Shown here in pieces: positions 1-11,600 of a stretch of 64,000 bases of DNA. A program made the translations under genes and the position numbers. A model generated the notes under the pieces. It did no database searches, was not told where the DNA came from, and worked only from the letters and a program-made list of their open reading frames with translations. Each line of letters starts with the position of its first letter. The first letter of the stretch is position 1. Origin of the DNA: Tetracentron sinense (Eukaryota > Streptophyta > Magnoliopsida > Trochodendrales > Trochodendraceae); the NCBI GenBank assembly GCA_015143295.1, contig CM026551.1:18714543-18778542 (forward strand), read 5' to 3'.

Positions 1-103
1 AATGCTACCTTTACACTTAAATATTCTCTCACACACGTGCATTACGTAGGTTTCACTAGGATAGTTCTTCTCACTCACTCTCCCCCTTCTCTCTCCCTCT
101 CGT

Positions 104-128
104 GTGCATCACACGTCTAGCCTACTAG
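104..128 (+). mobile_element. possible Helitron 3' terminus
   Basis: A short hairpin (CGTGTG-cat-CACACG) is followed within about 15 bases by CTAG and then T. This is the 3' end arrangement of Helitrons. No matching 5' TC end could be assigned, so only the terminus is proposed. It resembles the hairpins of the better-supported elements at 26,276 and 31,716. Confidence 0.3.
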
Positions 129-483
129 TATATATATAGCATGTAAGCAAATTAAGACTATAATATTAATGAATTCTAAATAATAAACCTTCTCTTTTTT
201 TCTTGTGAATGTTTCAATGTTTCTTCTATTTTATTATTGATTTTTTTTTATTAAACTATTCTTATAACTTATAAATATTTATTTTTAAAAGGCATACAAA
301 TATTGTCTTGAAAGAACCCTCTTGAATTTTAAGTTTCTTTTTATGAGTAGTTTGCAAACCCAAAATACAAATTCGTTAAACTCAAAGAAAAATTGTCAAA
401 CCAAAAAAAAATAAAATTGCTGACACCCTTAAGAAGAATTGTATAATAAGAGTTGTTGGGTACAAATACGAGATTCGCTCAGT

Positions 484-597
484 TTTAGGAGTGGCAATCA
501 GGTCGAGTTCGGGCTTCAAATCCTTTGTAAATGTGTTGGGCTCTAGGGCTTATTCAAAAATCACCAAAATTCAATCCCAAACCCTGCCCACCCCTAC
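484..597. mobile_element. short hAT-like MITE candidate
   Basis: Starts TAGGAGTGGCAATC and ends GCCCACCCCTA, an imperfect terminal inverted repeat of the TAGGGGTGG type common in plant hAT elements. The flanking eight bases match only in part, so boundaries are tentative. Confidence 0.4.
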
Positions 598-779
598 ACA
601 TTTTCGCAAATTGTACCGCAAACTAGTTCACAGTTCAGTATAATAGGGGGCAAATCTAGTAACCCTGAGTTAGTTTTTTAAAACTCGATCAACTCACAAC
701 TCGAGCCCTTCTCAACTCAACTTGAAAATTCGGCAAAAAAATGAGACTCAGAACTTAAAACTCAAATAATATAATATAA

Positions 780-975
780 ATATACATTGTAGTATATATA
801 GATAGTGAGGGCTAGTTTGGGCCTATCTTTAGAAGGTGTTGTTCAAGCCTGGCCCTCATGTCAATGGGCCAAATATATATATATACATTTTAGTATATAT
901 CGATAATGAGGGCCAATTTGGGCTTGGCTTTAGGAGGTATTGTCCAAGACCGAACCTCATGTCAACAGACCTAAT
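780..975. repeat. two-copy tandem repeat, unit about 100 bp
   Basis: Two diverged direct copies sit side by side. Both start near TATACATT(G/T)TAGTATATAT and contain GAGGGC, TTTGGGC and CCTCATGTCAA. Short reading frames here on either strand look fortuitous. Confidence 0.7.
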
Positions 976-1279
976 ATTTAGGCCCACTTGGGTTTGGGGC
1001 TTTATGGATGGAATTGCAAGTTTTTGAGGGCCAGATAATAGGCCCTCTAGATGTCTCTCAATTATCATATCAAAGGTGGATGCTGCTGGAGTCTCACTCT
1101 ATTTAGCCTTTATTAATAATTATAGTCTATATTAAAAATTGTCAAATTATCTTTAGCTTTGTTATTCAACGAAACTCCAACAAAGAAGGGCGACTATAGA
1201 TACCCTATAGTTCTGCAGGATGGCTCAAATGGACCTTCATGTCTACAAACCTGCTAAATGTATACCTTACATTACAATG

Positions 1280-1500
1280 CAAGCTCGAGCTAAGTCAAAC
1301 TCGGCTCGAGCTCTAATCAGTTCAAGCTCAAGCCAAGCTCAAGCCAAGCTCAAGCTTAGTAATCTATGTTCGAGCCGAGCTTCAAACCTAGCTATTTGAG
1401 GTTGATTCGAGCTCGAGCTGAGCCTAGTATGCATACTTTTAATCCGAGTCGAGCAAGGCCAAGCTCGGCTCAACTCGGTTTGAATACACCCCCCCCCCCC
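1280..1500. repeat. GAGCTCGA-rich repeat ending in a C tract
   Basis: Dense interspersed GAGCTCGAGC and CAAGCTCAAGC motifs, typical of the body of a class of plant hAT-type MITEs, ending at a run of C at about 1,489-1,500. A related block lies at 7,412-7,620. No clean termini were found. Confidence 0.45.
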
Positions 1501-1982
1501 TAATGCCATGTGTCATTCTATTAAGAGAGTTTTTCTTTTTCTTGAGCAATTAATCTAGGGCATTGCTCGTCTATGGCTGAGACAATTCTGGTCAGCACGA
1601 GATTCCCAGCCACCGCGAATTCTAAGCTGTTTTTTTTCAAGGAAAATAATCACTTCCTCGGTCGATGACGCGAGGAGGGGCGTCTCGGCTCCCATTTTCT
1701 TGCCACATGTCCCCTTTTAACAACATTTAACTAGGGTTAAGATTCATCCATCCCTAAGGTTCACTCCTTAGTAATCAAAACCTCCTAACCTCCTACTCGC
1801 TCTCAAACCTCGCTCTCACCTCAAGAGCTCGATATCAACTTTTGTAAACCTTGTTTATCCCAACTTTTCATGTTAAGTGAGGGTATATTTTGTCTTTTTT
1901 TTTTTTTTTGTAGGGTAGAAGATTCATGTTCGATTTGTTAATTATTGGTGATCTTGTAATTGAATTTAGAATGATACATTTA

Positions 1983-2358
1983 GGGTCCGTTTGGTTCGGA
2001 TTATTGTAATTATAATCAATTATGCTAATAATTGCTGCTATGAATTAGTGTTGTTGTCAATGAGCACTGATTCTATAATCCTATATGGTGGCACTCTGTT
2101 AATAAGCGATTATTTAGTCAATTTTAAGAAGGGTATTTTAGTCATTTTTAGAAAAATAAAATTTGTTTTTAAAAAACCTATCATTTAAGCTTAATTGATC
2201 TTGTTAGCCTTACTGAGTCTTATGATAATTTTCACATAATATTAAATGTTATAAGCGGTTACGCTACACAATAATCACTCTCTGAAGAGATTATGGAATC
2301 ACCGGTTATTTACATAATCGGTTATTACATAAGCACTTATGATAAGTCTAACCAAACG
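1983..2358. mobile_element. Tourist/PIF-Harbinger-like MITE
   Basis: A 376-bp AT-rich element starting GGGTCCGTTTGGTT and ending AACCAAACG, flanked by TTA on both sides (1980-1982 and 2359-2361). TTA target duplications and CGTTTGGTT termini are typical of PIF/Harbinger MITEs. The left terminus is five bases longer than the right. Confidence 0.65.
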
Positions 2359-2779
2359 TTAATATATCAATAGTCATCTTATTAGTTGTGACTACAATTT
2401 TAAATGATGAATTATTTCATCAATTCTTTCTTATAGTTTGGAAAGTATAAAAGATATATATTTGCATCCATAAATAATTTTCAAAATCATACATATATAG
2501 ATAGCGGCGCTCCGGAGGCACTCTTGACACTATCCTAAATTAAAATTTGATGTTCTCACTCCCGCTTTGGTTATTTCGGTTACCCATCTACCCTTAATTT
2601 TTTTCATAAATAAAATAAATTAACTAAAGGGTTTAAAAAAACTCACCCGAGTTAATAGCTATGTGAGAGCGAGGTCAATAATTCGCTCCTCGTCAATGGA
2701 GCTGACTATTGCTCTTTTACCCCACACCTTAGAGGCCCGGGACGGTCTCGACAAAGTCTGCCATATCCTAAAATTAGAA

Positions 2780-3165
2780 GGAGCCAAATCATCTACGGCA
2801 AATCCGGGGTTATCACCCCTAGAGGTCAACACGTTTCTCCTTTGACAGCCCTTAACCCCTTAACCGTGGGTAAGGTTGACCCACCCCTAGGGTTCACCCA
2901 CCTATTTTTGGTGTTTTTTTAAAAATATTAATTCTTTTTTTAAAATTAAAAAACTGTTTTTAGAGTTTTTTTAATATTAAAAACAGTTTTTTTAATTTTA
3001 AAAAAATAATTAATATTTTTAAAAAAACCGAAAATAGGTGGGTGGACCCTAGGGGTGGGTGAACCTTACCCACGGTTAAGGGTTGTCAAAGGAGACACGT
3101 GGCGACCTCTAGGGGTGATAACCGGATTTGCCAAATCCGGTTATCACTGTAGAGGATTTGACTCC
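2780..3165. mobile_element. palindromic foldback MITE (family A, copy 1)
   Basis: The two halves are inverted copies, roughly 150 bp per arm. Shared landmarks are the TTATCACCCCTAGAGGTC end, TTTGACA, the CCTTAACCGTGGGTAAGG block and GGTGGGTG/CACCCACC, around an A/T-rich centre with AAACTG and CAGTTT. No coding capacity. Related copies occur at 57,479, 60,338 and 61,158. It lies between two direct copies of a 21-bp sequence (2756 and 3250). Confidence 0.8.
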
Positions 3166-3385
3166 AAATTAGAAATAAGCACTTGCATTTTCTACGTACC
3201 ATGTGAAGGAAGAAAAACCTAAGTAACTTGCCTATTTCTTGGAGGCGAAGTCTGCCATATCCTAAGATTATAAATAAGCTTCTTCTTCTATAAAGAAGTC
3301 TCAAACCCTTTCTTCCATCGATTATCCTTATGAAAATTCAAGAAAACTCTCCTCATCGATCTAATGAACAGACGGAATAGGGAAG

Positions 3386-3408
3386 GCTCTGGATTTTCAA
3401 TCCAGAGC
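3386..3408. other. perfect 10-bp hairpin
   Basis: GCTCTGGATT and its exact complement are separated by three bases. It is not part of a tRNA cloverleaf that I could complete. Function unknown. Confidence 0.5.
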
Positions 3409-3831
3409 GCTGTTTCTTTAACTTTTTGGTTCTGGTTTCATGATGAAGAACTTCTCAAACACTATCTTTTCTAGCATTCACCTTCTCTGAAAGTGTTCGT
3501 CTCTGATCATCCATCCATGAAACTCAGTATCAAAGAGATAAAGAAACAGTGTTGTACCATAGCATTTCTTCAAACGGTGAAGATGGGAAGCACATCTTGA
3601 AACTTCTTTGGGGTGGGGATATGCAAATTTCTTCCCAATGTTTTTTTGTTTTTTTTGTAAATCTAAATCTTGTAGGTATTTTCAACCGACACCCCCGGCT
3701 TCTTGGGTACTGACCGCACTAATGTAGAAAAATAATGCCTACACCAAAAAAAAAAAAAAATCAACCGACGCTACTGTTCATAGTTAATCTCTAATTGACT
3801 CGTACATTGTAATTCTCTATACCTTTTATGC

Positions 3832-3972
3832 TATGTTTGGTTGCCGAGAAAATAGGTAAAAATATGGAAAATAAAATAAAATTTTGAATTTCTAATACAA
3901 TTCTTAATTGAGTCTTGTCCAATTTTCTTTTCTTTTCCATGTTTTCATTTATTTTTTTGGCAAGCAAACATA
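3832..3972. mobile_element. short MITE with TATGTTTGGTTG termini (family B, copy 1)
   Basis: A 141-bp element with inverted ends TATGTTTGGTTGCCGAGAAA and its near-complement. The internal phrase GATTTCTAATACAATTCTTA (here GAATTTC...) recurs in copies at 52,203 and 58,564, which defines the family. Confidence 0.65.
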
Positions 3973-3979
3973 GGGTTAG

Positions 3980-5560
3980 TGGTCTCTATACGAATTTTGA
4001 CTCAGAAATGGTCAAATTTTTAGTCCAACATCAGGATGTTCCCCTAATCTCAACTATAAATACCCTTACCATAACCACTTTTAGCAATCCAGAACTCTCA
4101 AAGATTCCTGGAGCATCTAAGAATTGTCTTAGAGCAATATGCAAATAAGCTTCACCACAGAGATAAATCTCGAGCACCAAAAATAGAAGACTAAGAGCAA
4201 GATACTTATTGATTATGTGTGCATTAGCAGTGCATTTTAGTAGGTTTGCAATAGCAGTGTACGTTAGCGGACATGTCTAGTGAACAGAGGTGTAGCCTTT
4301 GGCTCCATCAGTGTAATTGCCCAAAGATGCGACAATGTTGGGTTAGGGAAGTGGGTTATAACTAGTTATTAGGATTGTTTCATTTAGTGAAATGATATTT
4401 TTATGCTTTAATTATTAGTTAGTACCTAAAACTTTCCACACCCTAAACTGGTCCCTTAACCAGATAAGCTGTACAGATCTCAGATAAGATTAGATTGCAT
4501 ATATCAGGATTCCTGGACTCCCATTAAGCAGCCATTAAGCAGTCCTGGTTACGGCTCCATTCCGAGTGTGAAGAACTCTTCAAATTTTTTCATACCCACA
4601 TAACCCCTTAATTTGTAGCTTGCTGAAATGTGTTACATTTCTACAAACTACATTTAGCAACCTAGTGCTACATTTTTGCAAACATATTACCACAATTTAT
4701 GCTATAGTTCTATTGATAATGAGGTTGGAAGAAGAAAATAATAATAGGATAGAAGAAAGGCTCACCCTATGTTGATGATGGGAAACAAATATGAAAATTT
4801 GTCTTTAAAAACCATCAAGTTGAATTTTGTTTCAAAATTGTGTGTAAATGCCCAATAAAAAAGGGGGATTCAATCTCCTAAAAGAAATTAAATGGATCAA
4901 ATAAAATTAAAAGTAAACTCACTCCACCAAGGTGACAATGTCTCCAAGAATATCAGCGCCACATGAATGGCTTGCGTGCATGGATGTGGATATTTTACCC
5001 TATTTTATTTCAAGGGCATGGAAGAAATAAGGGCCACATACCAGATGGCTTTAGTCGCTGGGGAGAAGTCAACACCGTGTAATGCAAATGCGGGGTAGCA
5101 TCTCTGTTCATGCGCGATCTCTAGTTATCCAAAACAAAACCCGAGGCCTGGGTAAATCTCAGGCTGGAATGTTGTGTGTCCCTCTGCCTGCTTAAAGATG
5201 ATGTCATAACAGGGGGAAAAGGAAAGATAAAAAGAGTTTAATTTATTTCCTTCACAACCAAATAAAATTTTAAAAGGCAGATAAATAATTCAAATTCCAA
5301 AAGGAGTGACTGCCACATCAGCATTGCTTGGCTTATGATGCAGACTCGGCACCACCTGTCAAAAGACATCAATTCTGGTGATCAGTAGAAGCCAGAGCTT
5401 CAAGGCTGCAGCTACATTGTATTTTTTCGTAGCTTAGACTGAAACTAACCATCATTATGAAGAAGCTCCAGGGTGACGAGAATGACAAGTGTGATGACAA
5501 CTGTTCAGTATAATTATTATGATGACTGTAAGTTTGTAACCCCCACAAGTTTCTTTTTTC
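3980..5560. other. intergenic DNA downstream of PUMY
   Basis: No gene recognised. The stretch holds scattered AT-rich sequence and PUMY 3' flank. A GC-richer patch at about 4,920-5,200 was read in all frames and matches no family I know. Confidence 0.5.
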
Positions 5561-5566
5561 TTTATT
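5561..5566 (-). promoter_or_regulatory. candidate AATAAA polyadenylation signal of PUMY
   Basis: An AATAAA on the minus strand lies about 38 nt past the TAG stop (5604-5606). It sits in an A/T-rich stretch. Position is suitable for a short 3' UTR, but plant poly(A) signals are loose, so this is only a candidate. Confidence 0.35.
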
Positions 5567-5603
5567 TTTTTTGTTTTCAGGACATCATGTAATTTTGAGA
5601 CAC

Positions 5604-8600
5604 CTATTCTTTAGTAACAAATTGGCAACCTTTATAACTGCTTTCTCTGAGTTTGGCAAGAGAGACAGCGATTTTTGCACCCATAAGCGCATTGTGCTTC
5701 ACAAGTGCAATATCTATGGCCCGGCTAAGGAGGATTGTCCAAATAGTACAAAATGAGTAAAACAAATAAACATACACATACGTGTATGGTTTAGTCAGTC
5801 TCCCTTATGGTTTAGTCAATCTCGCCTCACTCCATATGGTCAAAACACTGACCATCTAGGTGACGGGCTATGACCGGCATATACTATGAAACACTAAAAT
5901 GTAGTTAAAAATAAATTACTAAAAAGGATACTTGAAGCCAGTGAGGCTCCTCCAGTGAGTTCATTTACTCTCGCAAGCAAAAAAGGAGTTTCAGCATTGC
6001 CTGTAATATTCTTGTCCCTGAGGTGTCAAAACAACCATATATATAACTAGAACATCAAAGAACTAACAATACAAGAATTAGAAAAGAATTCAGTTTGATG
6101 AGCGAAAATGGATTTTTTACCTAGCTTCTTTAAGGGCTCTCTGTATTGCAGACTCGATTAAGCTACCCGAAGTAGCATGTTCTTTTGGAATTGGAACCGC
6201 TATCAAAACACCAGTTCCAAGCCCAAGTTTAATGGTTGCATCTGCAATTACAAAAACAAATGAATAAATTATTTTTATCATCCTGGCGTCAGCTATTTTT
6301 CTGCAGGACCTACTCTACAGTATCGTCACCGTAAAAGAAGAGACAAATAAGAAGAAGCTGATGTTTCACTTGCCTATTAGATGAGCACAGTCCTCTGGGG
6401 TATCTACACGGCAATGCACCTACATTTTCTCATCATAGTTCAACACACAGTTACATACAGTTATCTTGTACCATTCTGATACAAGTAAGCTAAGATCGCA
6501 TTTTGATTTTTCAATATTAATAAGGGAAAAAGATCATGGTACCAAAATTAGACATGTTGCATAAACTATCATTCAGGACTTCAAACTTGGAAATCTTAAC
6601 ATAACTCCCTACTAGAGCAATATCAAATCAGATATCTTCCAGCAGAAAGTTTTCCATTTGTAAATATCGTTAGTTTTTACCTTCCAATATTAGAGTACTT
6701 TCAACCGTAATAGTTGAAAGCTAGCACATCTGATCTTTTCCGATTAATATTGATCAAGAATGAACAAAGAAATAAAAACAATTTGATAGTTGATTTTCTG
6801 CACGAGGAAGAATCAGGTTATTCTCGTACTGATATGGTGTACTAGCCTATTCGACTATTCGTTGTTCAATAGGTATAACTGCCAGCAATTTTCGACCATC
6901 CAACTATTGCACCACCACTTGAGGAGTAATCATACAATAAAACCTCAATTTTGCACAAACCTGATGATTCCAATCATCAAGACAATTTAGTTTTTAATGG
7001 ACCACTGCTCATAGCTTTAAGGGCCTTCCAAGTCACTATCAAACCACTACCGCATTTGGAATTGTTTGAACAGTTTGATTTTGGCCATGGACCATCCAGT
7101 AACCAATAGGAAATAAAAGCCAAATACACATAATAATCAGAGGGAACCATGGAAGCTGCCAAGGAGAAGCTGTCGGGTCTCTAGGAAGATGGTGCTGCCA
7201 AGAGTCAATCAAGGATGATAATCTACATTGAGGCTCCGTTTGTTTCGATGTAAAATAGGGGGGAAATTTAAATCCACAGAAAATGTTATTTTCCTCATGT
7301 TTGTTTGTTTTTTTGCACATAAAATCTTTCGAAAGTAAAACGTTTTACACATTTTTGTAGAAAATTGCATACGTTTTAAAAATCCACATTTCATTTTCCT
7401 GTAAAATCACTAGGGCTGCACTCAAGCCAAGCTAGCTCGACTCAGCTCAGCTCATTTGAGCCAAGCTCAAGCTGGCATTTCAGGTTTTAGCGAATCAAGA
7501 CGAACTTTTATTTGAGCTCGAATGTTTAAACAAGTCAGCTCAAGCCAGACCCTGTTTGATTCGACTTGGCTCGAAGCTCGGCTCATTTAGGGCTTAGTTC
7601 GGCTTAAGCTCGACTTGGCATATTATATTTACATACATATACATATATATATATACACACACACACAAAATATTTTTTGGTAATGCTATTTACATTAATA
7701 CAAAATAATATTTTTAACTTTCTTTATAGTAGATCACTAGATTGTATTTTCTTTAGAAATACCCCTTGTTATATGTATTTTCTTTAGAAAATACATCTTG
7801 TTACATGCATTTTTTAAAATGATAAAAATACCCCCACTCCACATATTTCTTAAAATGACAAAAAAAAAACTCATGTATTTTCCAAAATGACAAGATACCC
7901 CTCTTCAAATATATTTTCAAAATGACGAAATACCCCTATTCAAATGTATTCTCAAATGACAAAAACAACCCCCTTCACATGTAAAAAAATACTCTTCTCC
8001 ACATGTATTTTATAAAATGACAAATATATCCCTATCCACATGACTTTTCTAAAATGACAACCCATCTATACATATCTTTTCCAAAATGACAAAAAAAAAA
8101 ACTCTTTACATGTATTTTCTAAGTGATAAAAACACCCCTCTTCACATGTATTCTAGACAACAATTATTCAACTGAGTTGACAAAACATTTAATTCCCTCT
8201 AAATATTTTTTATTCTAATGACAAAAACCCCTCATTACATGTGATTTTCAATTCTCTTTAATCCAAACACAACTAAAATAAAGCAAATTTGGCAACTGAT
8301 TTTCAAGGATGCAACCAAACAACAAAAAATAAGTGAAAAATCATCTTTTATTGTAAGAGATTTTACACCATAAATGAACTATGTCATGATATCATTTGCA
8401 TGCAAAATAAACAGAGCCTAGATGGAAAACTTTCAACCTGATTCCAAAGGAAATCAAGGTCGGACCAAATCCGAGATTGTGGAGGTAAGGGATTTGTAAA
8501 ATCCATTATCTTAGAAGAGAACTTGTTTTTGTTCTAAAATCTTCTCGTTGAGTTCATTAAACATCAGATAATGATAGATGCATGTGTAATATTTATGAAC

Positions 8601-11600
8601 GGTAGATCCGTATCTTTTTTTTTTCTTTTTGTATCTTCTCCTTAATGGCTCTAGTAAGACGTTAATTGATGCAAGTTGAAGGCAATAAGAGGGGAGATGA
8701 AGGCCAAACATGGAGTGGATGGAGTTAGTAGAAAAAGACTTGATAACGCAAGAACTTGACCGAAGTTATGGCTTTTAATAGAACAAAATGGCAAAACAAG
8801 ATTCGCGTTGCTGACCCTAAATATTTGGGATTAAGACACTGATGATAATGAGATCCATACCTTTTTTTTTTCAATCAGTAGAAAAATATTTTATGGACCA
8901 ATAAATGGGGCTACAGATCAAAGTGAAACAAAAAAACGTACAGAAGTGGACCTCCCCGAAAAAGCACATCAGGAGGGAAAAAAAAAACAAAGCGGAGAAC
9001 GAATAAGAGGATAATCCAATGAATCAATGCCTTCATTGGCCAAGGAATTGGCCATCTCATACACCAATTTAGGGATGTAACAGAATGAGATGTTCCTTTG
9101 AGTCACCAAATTGTGGATCACTTTGACGGAAAAAGCATATCTCCAAGGACCACTATTGAAACCTGCAGCCCATCTGATGGCATTCCTCGAATCCCCTTCT
9201 ATAATAAGAGGATAATCCAAGGACTTGGAGAGAACAAGATCAATTCTCAAAGCCAAAACTTCAGCATGGTTCAATGTTGAAGCCCAAAAGGCGAGCTCAA
9301 ATGTTGCTTTCACTATGTTGAAATATCGTTCCAATCCCCGTTGGGCCTGAGTTGCCAAGAAAGCTCCCATCAAAGTACAATTTGATAAAGCCCACAAGGG
9401 GGTGGAGCATCAAGAGACATCCATAAGAACTGAGAATGGAGCAGATAAGGCAACCATTGTCCAAGAAAAAAAAAGATTTAGTGGAGAATTTTCCATGAGG
9501 ATTTTTTTTTATAGGTAAATAGCAAAGATATATATAAATCTAAAAAGAGAAACTACAGCGCAAGGTTCACCAAAAGTAAACCAAGAGAATAACATGCGAA
9601 GAGCGAGAGCAAAGTGTAACAAAACAAGCCGTTAGCAACTCATCACAATACAAAAGTGTTCCCCCAGGGATTCCTACCATCTCCCCCTGCTGAACCCCAA
9701 GCTGAGATAAGAGAGCGAACCCAAGCTTGGATCCGAGGTATAGGCAAGGACGAGTCCTCGAACACCCTCCCAGAGCGATCATGCTATCGCCTCTGGGAGG
9801 AGAGGCTAAACTGCCCCCGCTGGCACTAGAAACGATACTAACAGCTAACAAGATAGAAAGCTCCGAAAGGATCCGGGACACGAGGATTTGGATGCAAAAA
9901 TCTGAAATCTGGGATGGATTGGAAAATGTAAACTTCTTGCAGATCTTGAAATTTTCAGATTTGTTTAAATTCAGATTTTTTAGAATGACACGCTAGAATT
10001 TGGAACTTAGCTCTTTGATTCATTAGGGTTTTGTTTTCCTTCATTTAAGTTACTTAAATTTGTATTTTAAACCCTTATTTTCATTATAGATCATTCCTAA
10101 ACTGGTATACATCCTCAATTTCAGTTGATCCCTAAATCCTATGCTGGAATTTCAAACTCCAGACAAATTTATTAATTTCAGTTACATTCTAAACCCTTCA
10201 GGCCTCTAAAGAAAATGACCTCAACCTGTCAGACCAACCTGAAATTGATTCAGACCTAAACTTTAATCATAGATCATTATTGTGATATGGATTTTTTGAG
10301 TTTGAGTGATAAATTGCCAAAATACCTCTCAGCCAAACTATACAAATTTAAGGATTTTGATAATTAAGGTCGATCCATGGAATAAATCAAGGCTATCGCT
10401 TCCAGGCTACATCACACTGGATTAAATAGAAATCTTTCCAAGAGTGAGATACTTGAGGTTAGGGAACCTTGCTTGGTACTTAGGTGTAGGATGGAGGATC
10501 TTCCTTCGTCTTATTTCAGTATTGCCCAAGGTGTGTGTTACAAATTGATTTCATCTTGGGACCTGGTAGTGGACAGAGGTTGAAGGAGATTGGCATTTGA
10601 AGGGTCCAAGGTCCTTTCAAGACGGGGTAAGCTAGCATTGACAAAGCGTACTCTAGCAAGTATGCCACATACTTTATCTCTTATTACTATCCCTGCATTG
10701 ATGGCAGAGAAGTTGGAGCAAATGCATTGGAAAACAAGCACAATAATCACTTGGAGATTGGAACTCGGTGGAGAGGGGGCTAGGGTTAAGATATTCAAAA
10801 GAGATGAACAAAGCTTCTTGAGAAAGTGATCTTGGCACTCCAGGGAAGAGAGAGAGAGATAGTTTGTGGAGAAAAGTCATGGTGGTTGAAATGGATACAA
10901 TAGTTTGTGCCTTTGTGGGATCCTAAGGGAGTGGCAGACAGTTAAGGGATGGGGTTATGGTCATATTGAAGATTAAGGGTTACTTTGCCAAGTTTAATTG
11001 ATTCTCTGCATGTACTGGGAGGATGATATCTGTTTCTACGAAGATATTTAGTGTGGATAAACATCTCTAAAACATGATTTGGGGCTATTTATTCCATAAT
11101 TTTGGACAAAGGAGTGCAAGCTGATAGGAAGAATAGTTGGGAAGGTGGTCTGGAATACAATCTTGCGTCAAGAGTAAATGATTGGGAACTAGAGTCTATT
11201 TTTAGACACCTGGTATGGCCTAATGAAATCCAACGAGAGAGAGAGAGAGAGAGAGATAAGGGTATGGTTGAAAGTTGAAAGAAAGAAGAGGTGTATTCAC
11301 TATTAGATCATTCTACCTAACATTATCTGACAGCGAGGAGATGCTATTATCCCATAGAACCATTCGGAATCCTGGGATTCTGACTACGGTATTTTTTTTT
11401 CTATAGCCAGCGGCCCTGAACAGAATTTTAACCATTGTTCATTTATAGAGTAGGGGTTGTAGAATGGCTAACAGGTGTTATTTATATATGGAGGATGAGG
11501 AAACAGCGGATCATTTGCCCAGCCATTGTATGTACTCAAGAAAGGTTTGGCCAAGCTTCTCAACATGTTTCTCATTCGGTGGGTGTTTCCTTTAAGCTTG

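Noticed and set aside
4920-5400. Extra PUMY exon or a fused pseudouridine kinase (PfkB) downstream of the stop
   Set aside because: All frames were read; no PfkB motif such as the GAGD region is present, and the PUMY frame already ends with a normal C-terminus.
5571-5756. 61-aa plus-strand frame
   Set aside because: It is the antisense reading of PUMY exon 12.
7630-8160. CRISPR-like spaced repeats
   Set aside because: Repeats are degenerate, of uneven spacing and without constant repeat units; this is a plant nuclear tandem array.
9567-9996. Frames of 104 and 89 aa on opposite strands
   Set aside because: They fall in the non-coding 3' tail of an L1 insertion and its flank.
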